From positions 1-64,000 of the forward strand of contig JBOEGW010000007.1 of the NCBI GenBank assembly GCA_050633625.1: a DNA stretch of 64,000 bases, read 5' to 3'. Position 1 is the first letter of the stretch. Each line of letters begins with the position of its first letter. The notes under the pieces are model-generated. The model saw nothing but the letters and a program-made list of their open reading frames with translations, was not told where the DNA came from and made no database searches. Shown here in pieces: positions 50,241-58,931 of this stretch. Position numbers and translations under genes: made by a program. Origin of the DNA: JBOEGW01 sp050633625. GTDB taxonomy: Bacteria > Pseudomonadota > Alphaproteobacteria > Rhodobacterales > Rhodobacteraceae.

Positions 50241-51626
50241 TTATCCACGGCCTCCGGGCGAAATGGCGGCGATCTCGTCCAAACGCGCACCGACTTCGGC
50301 CTCGGAACCAAAGCCATATCGCGCCCAGCCCAGCCCGTCCAGACGTAGGAGCTGTGCCTGTGCGTCATTTCCCGAAAGCGCGAGGGCTTCGGATTTGATC
50401 AAGATGAGGGTCGAAAGCAGAGCGGCGTTCTCAGCTTTGCGCACCGGAGTCATATGCGCGTCGACAATGCGAATGGCTGTCTCTGTGTTGCCAAGGCTGA
50501 GCGCATGGGCGGCAAGTTGAACGCCCATATGCGCGGCCTGTAGCTGGGTTGCGGGATTGGCGCGATAAATCGCCTCAGCTTCGCGAAACGAGGCAAGCGC
50601 AATGTCGGAATTGACCCCAAGGTTGAGGCGCCCGCGCACGAACAGCGAAAACGCCAGCCGCGTGTCGCGCCAATTCATCGAGCGGGCAAGATCGACCGAA
50701 CGCCCCGCCGCGCTGCGCCGCGTCGACATGGATCCGCCGCCGCCAAGGGCGGTTTCAATCGCGGTTTTCCACGCGCGAGGGGTATATGAGACGGGGGCAG
50801 GCGCACCTCTGCCACCCGCCGGATTGAGACGGGCCAGAAGCGCAGGAATCCGCGCGCCCACCTCAGAACGAGTCATGCCGGATTTCAGCTCCGGCGCATA
50901 AAAGGCGCGCAGGACGAGCATATCAAACCCTGTCAGCACCGTATGAAAATTGTCGTCGTTGAACACGCTGTCTGGCAGGCGATAGAGGTCGTTCACCGGC
51001 CCAAGCGCTTGGGCGATTTCCTCATGCAGACAGTCGCGCATTTCTTGCGGGCTGACATCACCGGGAATGAACACCGACATGCGTTTGCGCTCAGTGAGGC
51101 GGGTCCAATCGGTCTGTGGTGTGCGCCGCGCTTTCTTGTATTCGGCCCAGCCGGACACATTTGGCGCCACAAAACAGGCAGCCCCCGGCACCAAGCTTTG
51201 CAAAGCGCGTTTGGAAATCACTTCCAAAGTGATCGAGGCGGGCCCCGTGCCCCCAGCACGGGAAATATTGATACCCGCCTCGCTGCGCAATCGCCCTATC
51301 AATTTGTCTAAATCCGTTTGCAGCACCAAAGGCGCGCGCCCCACCACGCGCACCGAAACCGGGCCTTCAAATCGAGACAAGACGGGCAATGCGCGACCAC
51401 TCTCAAGTTCAAACGATAATTCAAGGAAATCCGCTGCGATCTGTGCATTCGGGCGTGTCGGTCGGGTACTCGCCCCGCCGCTAAACGCTTTCATGGGTGG
51501 GAGTTTGGTCGGCAATGTCACCTGCCGCGCCGTCACTTGGCGCGTGGTTTCAATGCTTCCACTCGGCTGCCCAGCACAGCCCGTGATCCCTGCAATCGCA
51601 GCCGCGATTATGACCTGTTTCATCAT
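50241..51626 (-). CDS. DUF2927 domain lipoprotein
   Basis: 461 residues with a lipoprotein signal (MKQVIIAAAIAGITGCAGQ; lipobox ITGC). Residues about 60-260 contain the DUF2927 region: RFEGPVSVRVVG, MRDCLHEEIAQALGPVNDLY, DDNFHTVLTGFDMLVLRAFY and SGMTRSEV, which resembles a metalloprotease-like fold. The HEE motif could bind metal. The C-terminal third looks like helical TPR-type repeats. Family function is unknown. Two consecutive ATGs (51626, 51623) follow a GGGGGTAAG site. Confidence 0.85.
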   Translation of the reverse strand: MMKQVIIAAAIAGITGCAGQPSGSIETTRQVTARQVTLPTKLPPMKAFSGGASTRPTRPNAQIAADFLELSFELESGRALPVLSRFEGPVSVRVVGRAPLVLQTDLDKLIGRLRSEAGINISRAGGTGPASITLEVISKRALQSLVPGAACFVAPNVSGWAEYKKARRTPQTDWTRLTERKRMSVFIPGDVSPQEMRDCLHEEIAQALGPVNDLYRLPDSVFNDDNFHTVLTGFDMLVLRAFYAPELKSGMTRSEVGARIPALLARLNPAGGRGAPAPVSYTPRAWKTAIETALGGGGSMSTRRSAAGRSVDLARSMNWRDTRLAFSLFVRGRLNLGVNSDIALASFREAEAIYRANPATQLQAAHMGVQLAAHALSLGNTETAIRIVDAHMTPVRKAENAALLSTLILIKSEALALSGNDAQAQLLRLDGLGWARYGFGSEAEVGARLDEIAAISPGGRG

Positions 51627-52507
51627 CGTACTTACCCCCGTAAGTGACTTGATGAACGGATTCACACGCACACAATCCGCACGTTGAATGGCAGGCCAAA
51701 GTCGCTTCCACAGGGCAGGCACGTCCCTTGTCATGTCGCATTCATCGCCCAGGCACGAGCGGCGCTTACGATCATGTGGTCCACAAAGAAGGGCTGGCAG
51801 CCGCCCCAATGGACCCCGTGCATTGTCCCGCAGACAAAACCGCTTCAAACCGCCAATCCCCCGATCGGCATGTTCAAGGCGGCAAAGCGTAAAGTTGTGG
51901 GATACTGGCCCTAAACTTGGATGAAGGCGGGCCACAGGCGAGCGGACAGGAGCCATGGGGGCGGTCAGGTGCGCCCCAAAGCCAAGGTCCATATCGCGCA
52001 AGTGACTGAGGTTTCATCCGGGCAGGCATCCCGAAACACTTCAGCTCGCGTCAACGAACAGACGGATACATGCAAGACGTCTCCCAACATCTCTTTGCAC
52101 CGTTCTACGCCCCCCCAGGCCCAACCTTGCTACGCCGGGGGGGGCAGATTCACCAAGGGAAAAGTGACGAGAATGGGGCAGAAAACGATTTGTTCGTAGT
52201 TGGTTAACAATGAGGTCGCAACATATGGTGGGGCGGGTTCAGGCGCATACTAAAACGTCAAAGCAAATGTGGCGCAAATATGGCGCGCCGAGCTGAGACC
52301 CAGCGAATCGGTGATAAATTGGTGGCGTTCATAAGAGGGGACAGATTTTCGCAAGACATCCGCTCGCATCATCAAGCCGCTTTCCGGCCCGTTTGAACAG
52401 GCGCGGCTTTGAATTGACCCGGTCGGAAATCAGAACCATACAAAGGCCGTTTTGATGCGCAGCATTGATCGAAGATGTCTTGGAATTCCATTGAGAAAGC
52501 GAACTTG
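51627..52507. other. 881-bp stretch without recognisable genes
   Basis: Small ORFs exist on both strands (for example 51921-52199 plus), but none shows domain-like sequence, good start context or codon pattern. A C7/G8 hairpin at 52109-52145 is the only strong structure. It may hold an unrecognised RNA or a decayed gene; I see no tmRNA, 6S, RNase P or SRP RNA signature here. Confidence 0.55.
52109..52145. repeat. GC-homopolymer hairpin
   Basis: GCCCCCCC (52109-52116) pairs with GGGGGGGC (52138-52145) around a 21-nt loop; the G-run is 8 long and prone to slippage. Confidence 0.6.
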
Positions 52508-53083
52508 ATGAAAACCGTCTTGACCAAAACAGTCACCGTCATGTTTTTGGCGTCTTCGGCCATGGCCCAACCTGCGCCCTCCGTCACGCCCATTGCCTTC
52601 TCACAGGCTCAGTGCCCCACACAGACGGAAGCCTATTTGATACAAGAAGGCACGCTCTTTGCCGAAATTCCGGCGTTGGACGGCGCTTTTGAGGACGATC
52701 AAGCCGCAACTGAGGCGTATCGCCGGTATCAACTCTCCGTGCACCTATTGGCCGCGTTTACCGGGCAATTTCTAGGGCTTTCAACACATCCGACCAAGGC
52801 CTATGCGGCGCAAAGCAAAGCATTGTTGGACTTGACGCTCTGTGTGCAACCGAGCGCGCAGGAACAAGACCTGATTGTACAGAAAATGAAGAGCGGATCC
52901 TCGCAAGCCGCGTCTTTGAAGGATGCGGAGGTCAGAACCCAGCTGTTTGGGGCATTTGATGAGTTTCAATGCATGGGGTTTGTGCAGGCCAGCGAGGCGA
53001 TTTTTGACCTTGATCCGACAGCGCCAGATTACCCGACCAAGATCGGCGCTCTTATGGCTTCGAAAATGAAGTCATGCGATTGA
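52508..53083 (+). CDS. Secreted protein of unknown function
   Basis: 191 residues beginning KTVLTKTVTVMFLASSAMAQ, a typical signal peptide. The mature part has CPTQTEAYLIQEGTLFAEIP, a helical middle and two C-terminal Cys (FDEFQCMGFV and the final SCD) that could pair. I do not recognise the family. ATG 52508 starts the signal peptide; ATG 52475 would add 11 residues. It follows the 881-bp gene-poor stretch and is monocistronic. Confidence 0.72.
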   Translation: MKTVLTKTVTVMFLASSAMAQPAPSVTPIAFSQAQCPTQTEAYLIQEGTLFAEIPALDGAFEDDQAATEAYRRYQLSVHLLAAFTGQFLGLSTHPTKAYAAQSKALLDLTLCVQPSAQEQDLIVQKMKSGSSQAASLKDAEVRTQLFGAFDEFQCMGFVQASEAIFDLDPTAPDYPTKIGALMASKMKSCD

Positions 53084-53132
53084 CGCATCTGTCTCACGCG
53101 AAACCTGACGCCGCCTTTGCCTCTCGCACCGC

Positions 53133-53576
53133 TTAGGAGCGGGCGTATTTTATAAAGGGCGTGAGCGTTGCCACCTGGTCATAAAGCGTGCGGGCAGTCG
53201 TGTTGAACGCCTGCGTCATCCAATACACAGTTGGCGTGCCGTTTTGATCAGCGGCTTCATATACAGCTTCGATCAAGGCGCGCCCTGCACCCGTGCCGCG
53301 CACATCTGGCAGCACAAACAAATCCTGCAAATAGGTGACATCCTCAATATGCCAGTTGTGCTCATGGAAAATGTAATGGGTGAACCCGACCAAACGCCCA
53401 TCCACCTCAGCCACGAAGGCCGCGCGGGTTTTATGGTCAGGATCGGTGAGCCGCGCAAAGGTCCGCGCTGTGATCTCATCGGCAACGCTGCTCTCATAGA
53501 AGGTCAAATACCCCTGCCAAAGCGCCTCCCAGTCCGTGCGATCCGCTGGCAATAAAGGGCGAATTCGCAAGCTCAT
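53133..53576 (-). CDS. GNAT family N-acetyltransferase
   Basis: 147 residues. GNAT fold: acceptor region at the N-terminus (LRIRPLLPADRTDWEALWQGYL), beta-4 LVGFTHYIFHE, the acetyl-CoA motif YLQDLFVLPDVRGTGAGRAL (RGTGAG pyrophosphate loop) and C-terminal VYWMTQAFNTTARTLYDQVA. Substrate unknown. Its ATG overlaps the MoxR stop by 4 bp, so it is the downstream partner of that gene. Confidence 0.9.
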   Translation of the reverse strand: MSLRIRPLLPADRTDWEALWQGYLTFYESSVADEITARTFARLTDPDHKTRAAFVAEVDGRLVGFTHYIFHEHNWHIEDVTYLQDLFVLPDVRGTGAGRALIEAVYEAADQNGTPTVYWMTQAFNTTARTLYDQVATLTPFIKYARS

Positions 53577-54412
53577 CGTGGATTTCGCGCCAAAAAGGCG
53601 AGCCTTTCAAAGAGATGCACGTCTTGTTCGTTCTTGAGCAAAGCCCCATGCAGTTTGGGCAAGGCGGTTGCACCATCCCGCTTTAGGTCTGCCGCGTCCA
53701 TATCCTCAGCCAACAACAGCTTGAGCCAGTCCAGCACCTCAGAGGTCGAGGGCTTCTTCTTCAACCCGGCCTGATCTCGGATTTCGTAAAACTGCGTCAA
53801 AGCCGTCGTCAAAAGCGCGTTTTTGATGCCCGGGTGGTGCACCTCAACGATTTTGCGCAATGTGTCGATCTCCGGGAATTTGATGTAATGGAAGAAACAC
53901 CGCCGCAAAAACGCATCCGGCAGCTCTTTTTCATTGTTGGAGGTGATGATCACGATCGGGCGCACCGCCGCTTTGATGGTTTCGCCAGTTTCATAGACGT
54001 GGAATTCCATTTTATCGAGCTCTTGCAGCAAATCATTGGGAAACTCGATATCCGCCTTGTCGATTTCATCAATCAACAACACGACTTTTTCGCCAGCTTC
54101 AAAGGCCTCCCAAAGCTTGCCTTTCTTGATGTAATTGGCAACGTCATGGACCTTTTCTTCGCCCAATTGGCTGTCACGCAGGCGTGAAACGGCATCATAC
54201 TCATAAAGCCCTTGTTGCGCCCGCGTGGTGGATTTGATGTTCCACTCAATCATCCGCAGCCCCAGTGATCCGGCAACCTGCTTGGCCAGTTCGGTTTTCC
54301 CGGTGCCCGGCTCGCCTTTGACCAGCAAAGGCCGCTCCAGCGTCACAGCCGCGTTGACGGCCACTGTCAAATCATCGGTGGCCACATAGCTTTCGGTGCT
54401 CTCAAAGCGCAT
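53573..54412 (-). CDS. MoxR family AAA+ ATPase
   Basis: 279 residues. Walker A GEPGTGKT at residues 33-40, Walker B VVLLIDEIDKAD, sensor-1 PIVIITSNNEKELPDAFLRRC with the arginine finger. MoxR ATPases act as chaperones with VWA proteins. The matching VWA gene lies 3.5 kb downstream on the same strand (48858), separated by several genes. ATG 54412 follows GAGGAGAATAAG; longer frames upstream have no homology. Confidence 0.92.
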   Translation of the reverse strand: MRFESTESYVATDDLTVAVNAAVTLERPLLVKGEPGTGKTELAKQVAGSLGLRMIEWNIKSTTRAQQGLYEYDAVSRLRDSQLGEEKVHDVANYIKKGKLWEAFEAGEKVVLLIDEIDKADIEFPNDLLQELDKMEFHVYETGETIKAAVRPIVIITSNNEKELPDAFLRRCFFHYIKFPEIDTLRKIVEVHHPGIKNALLTTALTQFYEIRDQAGLKKKPSTSEVLDWLKLLLAEDMDAADLKRDGATALPKLHGALLKNEQDVHLFERLAFLARNPR

Positions 54413-54655
54413 CTTATTCTCCTCAGACGTTGACGAAGTGGTAGGCAAAGCGCGCGCATGATGCAAGCCGGGGCAAACGCGACGTGACGGCGCGCGCCAG
54501 AGGGGGATCAAGGCGAGAACGCTCAAATTGAAACAACCCATGCGGTTTGGGGCGTGACAAACCTTTGAGAGCGGAGTAAACGAGCGGCGAGGAGGTGCCC
54601 GATGGTTGAAATGAACGCTGCAAGACGCGGGGCTTCCAAGGAAGAGGAGCAAGGG

Positions 54656-55078
54656 ATGAACGCGGAAAACTTTCTACCCGATGATTATCGCCCGGCTGAC
54701 GACGAACCATTCATGAATCCGCGCCAGCTTGAGTACTTTCGCCGCAAACTCGTCAATTGGAAAGCTGAACTCGTAAACGAGAGCAAGAACACAATTGAAG
54801 GTTTGCAAGACGGCACACGCAACATTCCCGATGACGCGGATCGCGCGTCGGAGGAAACCGATCGCGCGCTGGAATTGCGCACACGGGATCGGCAACGCAA
54901 GTTGGTGTCCAAAATTGATGCCGCTCTGCGCCGGCTGGATGAGGGCGAATACGGCTATTGCGAAGAAACCGGCGAGCAGATTTCGCTCAAACGGTTGGAC
55001 GCGCGCCCGATCGCAACCATGAGCCTTGAGGCGCAAGAACGCCATGAACGCCGCGAAAAAGTGCACCGCGACGACTAG
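54656..55078 (+). CDS. dksA: RNA polymerase-binding transcription factor DksA
   Basis: 140 residues. Coiled-coil with the tip motif DDADRA (DxxDxA), then a C-terminal globular part YGYCEETGEQISLKRLDARP. It binds the RNA polymerase secondary channel and, with ppGpp, adjusts rRNA and amino-acid promoters. Only one of the four zinc-finger cysteines of E. coli DksA is kept (others Thr, Ser and Ala). Start ATG 54656 follows GAGGAGCAAGGG; the upstream ATG at 54602 lacks homology. Confidence 0.93.
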   Translation: MNAENFLPDDYRPADDEPFMNPRQLEYFRRKLVNWKAELVNESKNTIEGLQDGTRNIPDDADRASEETDRALELRTRDRQRKLVSKIDAALRRLDEGEYGYCEETGEQISLKRLDARPIATMSLEAQERHERREKVHRDD

Positions 55079-55157
55079 GCGTGACGCCTGAACCTGTGGT
55101 GTCCCTGTTTAGGGCACAGGGTCCGGGCAGATGTTCAGGTCACGGGTTCAGGTCACT

Positions 55158-55201
55158 GGCCGGATACAGACCGGATACGGGCCGGATACAGGCCAGATAC
55201 A
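55158..55201. repeat. Four 11-bp tandem repeats
   Basis: Unit GGCCGGATACA at 55158, 55169, 55180 and 55191 with one or two changes in units 2 and 4. In the 195-bp spacer between dksA and the monooxygenase gene. Confidence 0.85.
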
Positions 55202-55225
55202 GGCCGCGCGCAGGACTGAAGAAGG

Positions 55226-55259
55226 CACCGGGTCGCGTTTTTGCGGTCCGGTGTTTTTT
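55226..55259 (+). terminator. Strong terminator just before the monooxygenase gene
   Basis: 11-bp stem CACCGGGTCGC/GCGGTCCGGTG (two G-T pairs) with loop GTTTTT, then TTTTTT. It ends only 14 nt before the next ATG, so it probably terminates dksA transcription or attenuates the next gene. Confidence 0.85.
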
Positions 55260-55273
55260 GTTTGGGGAAGCGA

Positions 55274-56470
55274 ATGTTGATCGGTCAAGACATAACAGTG
55301 CTGGGCGCAGGGGTTGCTGGATTGGCGGCGGCGCGCGCCTTGGCTTTGCGCGGAGCCTCTGTGCGGGTGTTGGAGCAGGCGTCTGAGATTACCGAAGTGG
55401 GGGCTGGCCTTCAGATCAGCCCGAATGGCGTCAGAGTGCTGGATGCACTTGGGCTTGGTGAGGCGGCGCGCGCGGCAGGGATGCGCGCACAAGCGGTGGT
55501 CTTGGCCGATGGGCTAACCGGGCGTCAGGTCTTGCGCATGGATTTGGCCAAACGCCGCGCCGGGCAGGCGTTTTTGCTGTTGCACCGCGCGGATCTGATT
55601 GAGCTTTTGCGCAAAGGGGCGATGGATGCGGGGGTGCACATCCAGACATCTGCGCAGGTGACGGCTGTTGAGGTTCATAAGGACCATGGCCGCTACACCC
55701 TGTCTGATGGCACTTCACAGTCTACGCGGTTTTTGGTCGGTGCGGATGGGCTACATTCGGTGCTGCGCCAAGCCATCAACGGGCGGCGCGACCCATTTTT
55801 CACCCAACACGTCGCATGGCGCGCTTTGGTGCCCGCAGAAGGGTGCGCAATGCGCGGCGAACAGGGCGGTGACACAATCGAAGCGCGCGTCCATATGGGG
55901 CCAAAACGACATCTTGTGACCTATCCGTTGCGCGAGGGCCGCCTGATCAACATTGTCGCCGTCGAGGAGCGCACAGCCTGGGCCGAGGAAGGCTGGACCC
56001 ACCGTGACGATCCTGAAAATCTGCGCGCCGCCTTTGCCGGCTTTGGCTCTGAGGTGCGGGAATTGCTTGCGCGCGTCGAGACTGTGCATCTGTGGGGGCT
56101 GTTTCGCCATCCCGTCGCCAACCAATGGCACAAAGGCGCTGGTGTCATTCTGGGCGATGCGGCGCATCCGACTTTGCCGTTCATGGCGCAAGGCGCTGTG
56201 ATGGCGCTTGAGGACGCTTGGGTGCTGGCAGATTGCCTGACAGTGGCCGGGCTAGAGGACGGTGGCGCGCTCTATCAGGCGCGGCGACGTCACAGGGTCG
56301 AACGGGTGATCAATGCGGCGAATGGCAATGCCAGGAACTATCATCACGCCAATCCAATCGCGCGCGCCATTGGGCATAATGCGTTGCGCGTGTTTGGGCA
56401 GATCATGCCCGAACAGGTGATCAAACGGTTCGATTGGATCTATGATTTCGACGCCACAAATGACGCCTAG
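55274..56470 (+). CDS. FAD-dependent aromatic-type monooxygenase
   Basis: 398 residues. FAD-binding Rossmann motif ITVLGAGVAGLAAARALALRGA, the second flavin motif FLVGADGLHSVLR (GD-type), and the GVILGDAAHPTLPFMAQGA motif with the third flavin-binding Asp. Resembles salicylate hydroxylase/UbiH-type group A monooxygenases; the substrate cannot be told. Start ATG 55274 after GGGGAAG. Its final TAG overlaps the convergent PEP-mutase gene in a shared CTAG. Confidence 0.9.
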   Translation: MLIGQDITVLGAGVAGLAAARALALRGASVRVLEQASEITEVGAGLQISPNGVRVLDALGLGEAARAAGMRAQAVVLADGLTGRQVLRMDLAKRRAGQAFLLLHRADLIELLRKGAMDAGVHIQTSAQVTAVEVHKDHGRYTLSDGTSQSTRFLVGADGLHSVLRQAINGRRDPFFTQHVAWRALVPAEGCAMRGEQGGDTIEARVHMGPKRHLVTYPLREGRLINIVAVEERTAWAEEGWTHRDDPENLRAAFAGFGSEVRELLARVETVHLWGLFRHPVANQWHKGAGVILGDAAHPTLPFMAQGAVMALEDAWVLADCLTVAGLEDGGALYQARRRHRVERVINAANGNARNYHHANPIARAIGHNALRVFGQIMPEQVIKRFDWIYDFDATNDA

Positions 56471-57294
56471 CGCGTCAACATCTCATCCACCTCATCGCCC
56501 GCGATACTGTGCGAGAGGGCTGTGAACATCCCAGTGTTAAACATCGCATGCCCCGCATCCATCACATGGCGTTGCACCATGCGCATCAAGGACGATCCGA
56601 GCGACAGCCGGGCAGCACCCATCTGCGCAAAATCGCTGCGCATCATATGTGTAAAGGCGCCGGTGATCAGCACATTGACGGGCAGGGTGGTCGCCGCAAT
56701 CACGGCCGCCTGCGCCTCAAGCCCGCCCGGCACCGGCACGTAAACGCAATCCGCCCCCGCAGCCTCATACCCTTGGACGCGGGCCAATGCCTCGTTCAGG
56801 TCATACTGCCCGTTCATCACCCCATCTGCGCGCGCGCAGAGCACAAAATCCCCCGCCAATGCCCGCGCGGCGCTGGCGGCCGCCCGGATCCGCTCAATCG
56901 CCTGCGCGCGCGGATAGGCGGTCTTCTCAGGCAAGGCGACATCCTCGATCGAAATCCCAGCAAGGCCAATTTCCCCCGCCAGTCGCACAGTGTCCGCCAG
57001 CGCCTCAGGGCCGTGACCAAAACCGTTTTCAAAATCCCCCGACACAGGCACCCGCACAGCGCTGAGCACATCCTGCGCATGGGCCAAAGCCTCATCTCGG
57101 CTGACCCGCCCCATATCAGGGCGCCCCAAGGTGAAGGCATGGGCGGCGGATGATGTGCCAATCGCCTGCGCGCCCAAGGCTTCCAACAGCTTGGCCGATC
57201 CTGCGTCCCATGCATTTGCCAAAATGAACGGATCGCCCTTCTGGTGCAGCGTGCGAAACGCCGCGCCTGTTGATCCCGCGCGCGTTGAACACAT
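56467..57294 (-). CDS. Isocitrate lyase/PEP mutase family protein
   Basis: 275 residues of the isocitrate lyase/phosphoenolpyruvate mutase superfamily. FILANAWDAGSAKLLEALGAQAIGTSS is the N-terminal signature, VSGDFENGFGHGPEAL supplies metal-binding acids, GISIEDVALPEK and CARADGV follow. The Lys-Lys-Cys-Gly-His loop of true isocitrate lyases is absent, so it is more likely a carboxyvinyl-phosphonate or methylisocitrate-like lyase. Start ATG 57294 after GAGGAGGG. Confidence 0.88.
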   Translation of the reverse strand: MCSTRAGSTGAAFRTLHQKGDPFILANAWDAGSAKLLEALGAQAIGTSSAAHAFTLGRPDMGRVSRDEALAHAQDVLSAVRVPVSGDFENGFGHGPEALADTVRLAGEIGLAGISIEDVALPEKTAYPRAQAIERIRAAASAARALAGDFVLCARADGVMNGQYDLNEALARVQGYEAAGADCVYVPVPGGLEAQAAVIAATTLPVNVLITGAFTHMMRSDFAQMGAARLSLGSSLMRMVQRHVMDAGHAMFNTGMFTALSHSIAGDEVDEMLTR

Positions 57295-57440
57295 GTGAAG
57301 CCCTCCTCATTGCGCCCATCTTTGTGCGCATTGTGCAAAAAATCAGCATCCCAAACCAGAAAAACCGCCGATGCCCCTTTCCAAAAGGGCCGCTCCGTGA
57401 AATTAGAAATCGTCAAACGATGACTCCCAAGGAGGCCCCC

Positions 57441-58889
57441 ATGGAGATTCGCGAGGCACTTACTTTTGACGATGTGTTGCTGGTTCCAGCGGAAAGCTCA
57501 GTGTTGCCCTCAACGGCCAACACGCAAACCCGCGTCACCCGTGATATTGCGATGAATATCCCTCTGCTCAGCTCCGCGATGGACACCGTGACCGAGGCCC
57601 GCATGGCGATTGCCATGGCGCAGGCGGGCGGCATTGGGGTCATCCACAAAAACCTCACAGTTGAGGAGCAGGCGCGCGAAGTTCGCCGGGTCAAACGCTT
57701 TGAAAGCGGTATCGTTTACAACCCGGTGACCCTGACGCCAGATCAAACGCTCTCTGATGCTAAGGCGTTGATTGAGCGCTACAATTTTACAGGTTTCCCT
57801 GTGATCGACGAAAAGGGTCATGTGGTTGGCATCGTCACCAATCGCGACATGCGCTTTGCGCCCTCAGAGGACACGCCCGTCAAGGCGATGATGACAAGCA
57901 AAGACCTCGCGATCCTGCGCGAACCTGCGGATCTTGAGGAGGCCAAAAGCCTGATGCGCTCGCGGCGCATTGAAAAGCTTTTGGTGACGGATGAGGCGGG
58001 GAAGCTGACCGGCCTTTTGACCCTGCGCGACACCGAACAAGCCGTGCTGAACCCGACAGCCTGTAAGGACGATCTTGGCCGGTTGCGGGTCGCGGCCGCT
58101 ACCTCGGTGGGAGACAGCGGATTTGAGCGAACCCAAGCGTTGATTGCGGCGGGGGCTGATATTGTGGTGATTGACACGGCGCATGGGCATTCCGAAGGTG
58201 TCATTGAAGCTGTGAAGCGCGTTAAAGCACTGAAAAGCAAGGCGCAAATCATTGCTGGCAATGTGGCGACTGCGGCCGCGACAAAAGCCTTGATCGAGGC
58301 GGGCGCGGATGCCGTGAAAGTCGGCATTGGCCCCGGGTCCATCTGCACAACCCGTATGGTTGCTGGGGTTGGCGTGCCGCAGCTGACAGCGATTTCTGAC
58401 TGTTCTGAGGCGGCGGGGGATGTTCCGGTGATTGCCGATGGGGGCATCAAATTCTCCGGTGATTTTGCCAAAGCCATTGCCGCGGGGGCCTCATGTGCCA
58501 TGGTTGGTTCGATGATTGCGGGCACCGATGAAAGCCCCGGTGAGGTGATCTTGTATCAAGGGCGCTCGTTCAAATCATATCGTGGGATGGGGTCGCTTGG
58601 CGCCATGGCGCGCGGCTCCGCAGATCGGTATTTCCAAAAGGACGCGGCTTCGGACAAATTGGTGCCAGAGGGCATCGAAGGCCAAGTGCCCTACAAAGGA
58701 TCGGCCGGGACGGTCGTGCATCAATTGGTGGGCGGATTGCGCGCGGCCATGGGCTATACGGGCTGCGCAACCATCGCAGAAATGCGCAAGAACTGCACCT
58801 TCGTGAAGATCACAGGGGCCGGGCTGAAGGAAAGCCATGTCCATGATGTGCAAATCACCCGCGAAAGCCCGAACTACAGAATTGGCTAA
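57441..58889 (+). CDS. guaB: IMP dehydrogenase
   Basis: 482 residues. Oxidises IMP to XMP, the committed step to guanine nucleotides. The catalytic domain is split by a CBS pair at about 95-210 (VGIVTNRDMRF, KLTGLLTLRDTEQA). The active-site Cys302 lies in GPGSICTTRMVAGVG; IADGGIKFSGDFAKA and YRGMGSLGAM complete the IMP site. ATG 57441 follows GGAGG. Followed by the methyltransferase gene after 42 bp. Confidence 0.97.
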   Translation: MEIREALTFDDVLLVPAESSVLPSTANTQTRVTRDIAMNIPLLSSAMDTVTEARMAIAMAQAGGIGVIHKNLTVEEQAREVRRVKRFESGIVYNPVTLTPDQTLSDAKALIERYNFTGFPVIDEKGHVVGIVTNRDMRFAPSEDTPVKAMMTSKDLAILREPADLEEAKSLMRSRRIEKLLVTDEAGKLTGLLTLRDTEQAVLNPTACKDDLGRLRVAAATSVGDSGFERTQALIAAGADIVVIDTAHGHSEGVIEAVKRVKALKSKAQIIAGNVATAAATKALIEAGADAVKVGIGPGSICTTRMVAGVGVPQLTAISDCSEAAGDVPVIADGGIKFSGDFAKAIAAGASCAMVGSMIAGTDESPGEVILYQGRSFKSYRGMGSLGAMARGSADRYFQKDAASDKLVPEGIEGQVPYKGSAGTVVHQLVGGLRAAMGYTGCATIAEMRKNCTFVKITGAGLKESHVHDVQITRESPNYRIG

Positions 58890-58931
58890 ATTCATCGCGT
58901 TGCGCGGTGAACTTAAAGTGGAGAGTGCCGC

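Noticed and set aside
51921..52199. 92-aa open frame in the gene-poor stretch
   Set aside because: No ribosome site, low-complexity composition and no domain-like features.
55158..55201. CRISPR-like or iteron origin
   Set aside because: Only four 11-bp units, no replication gene nearby.
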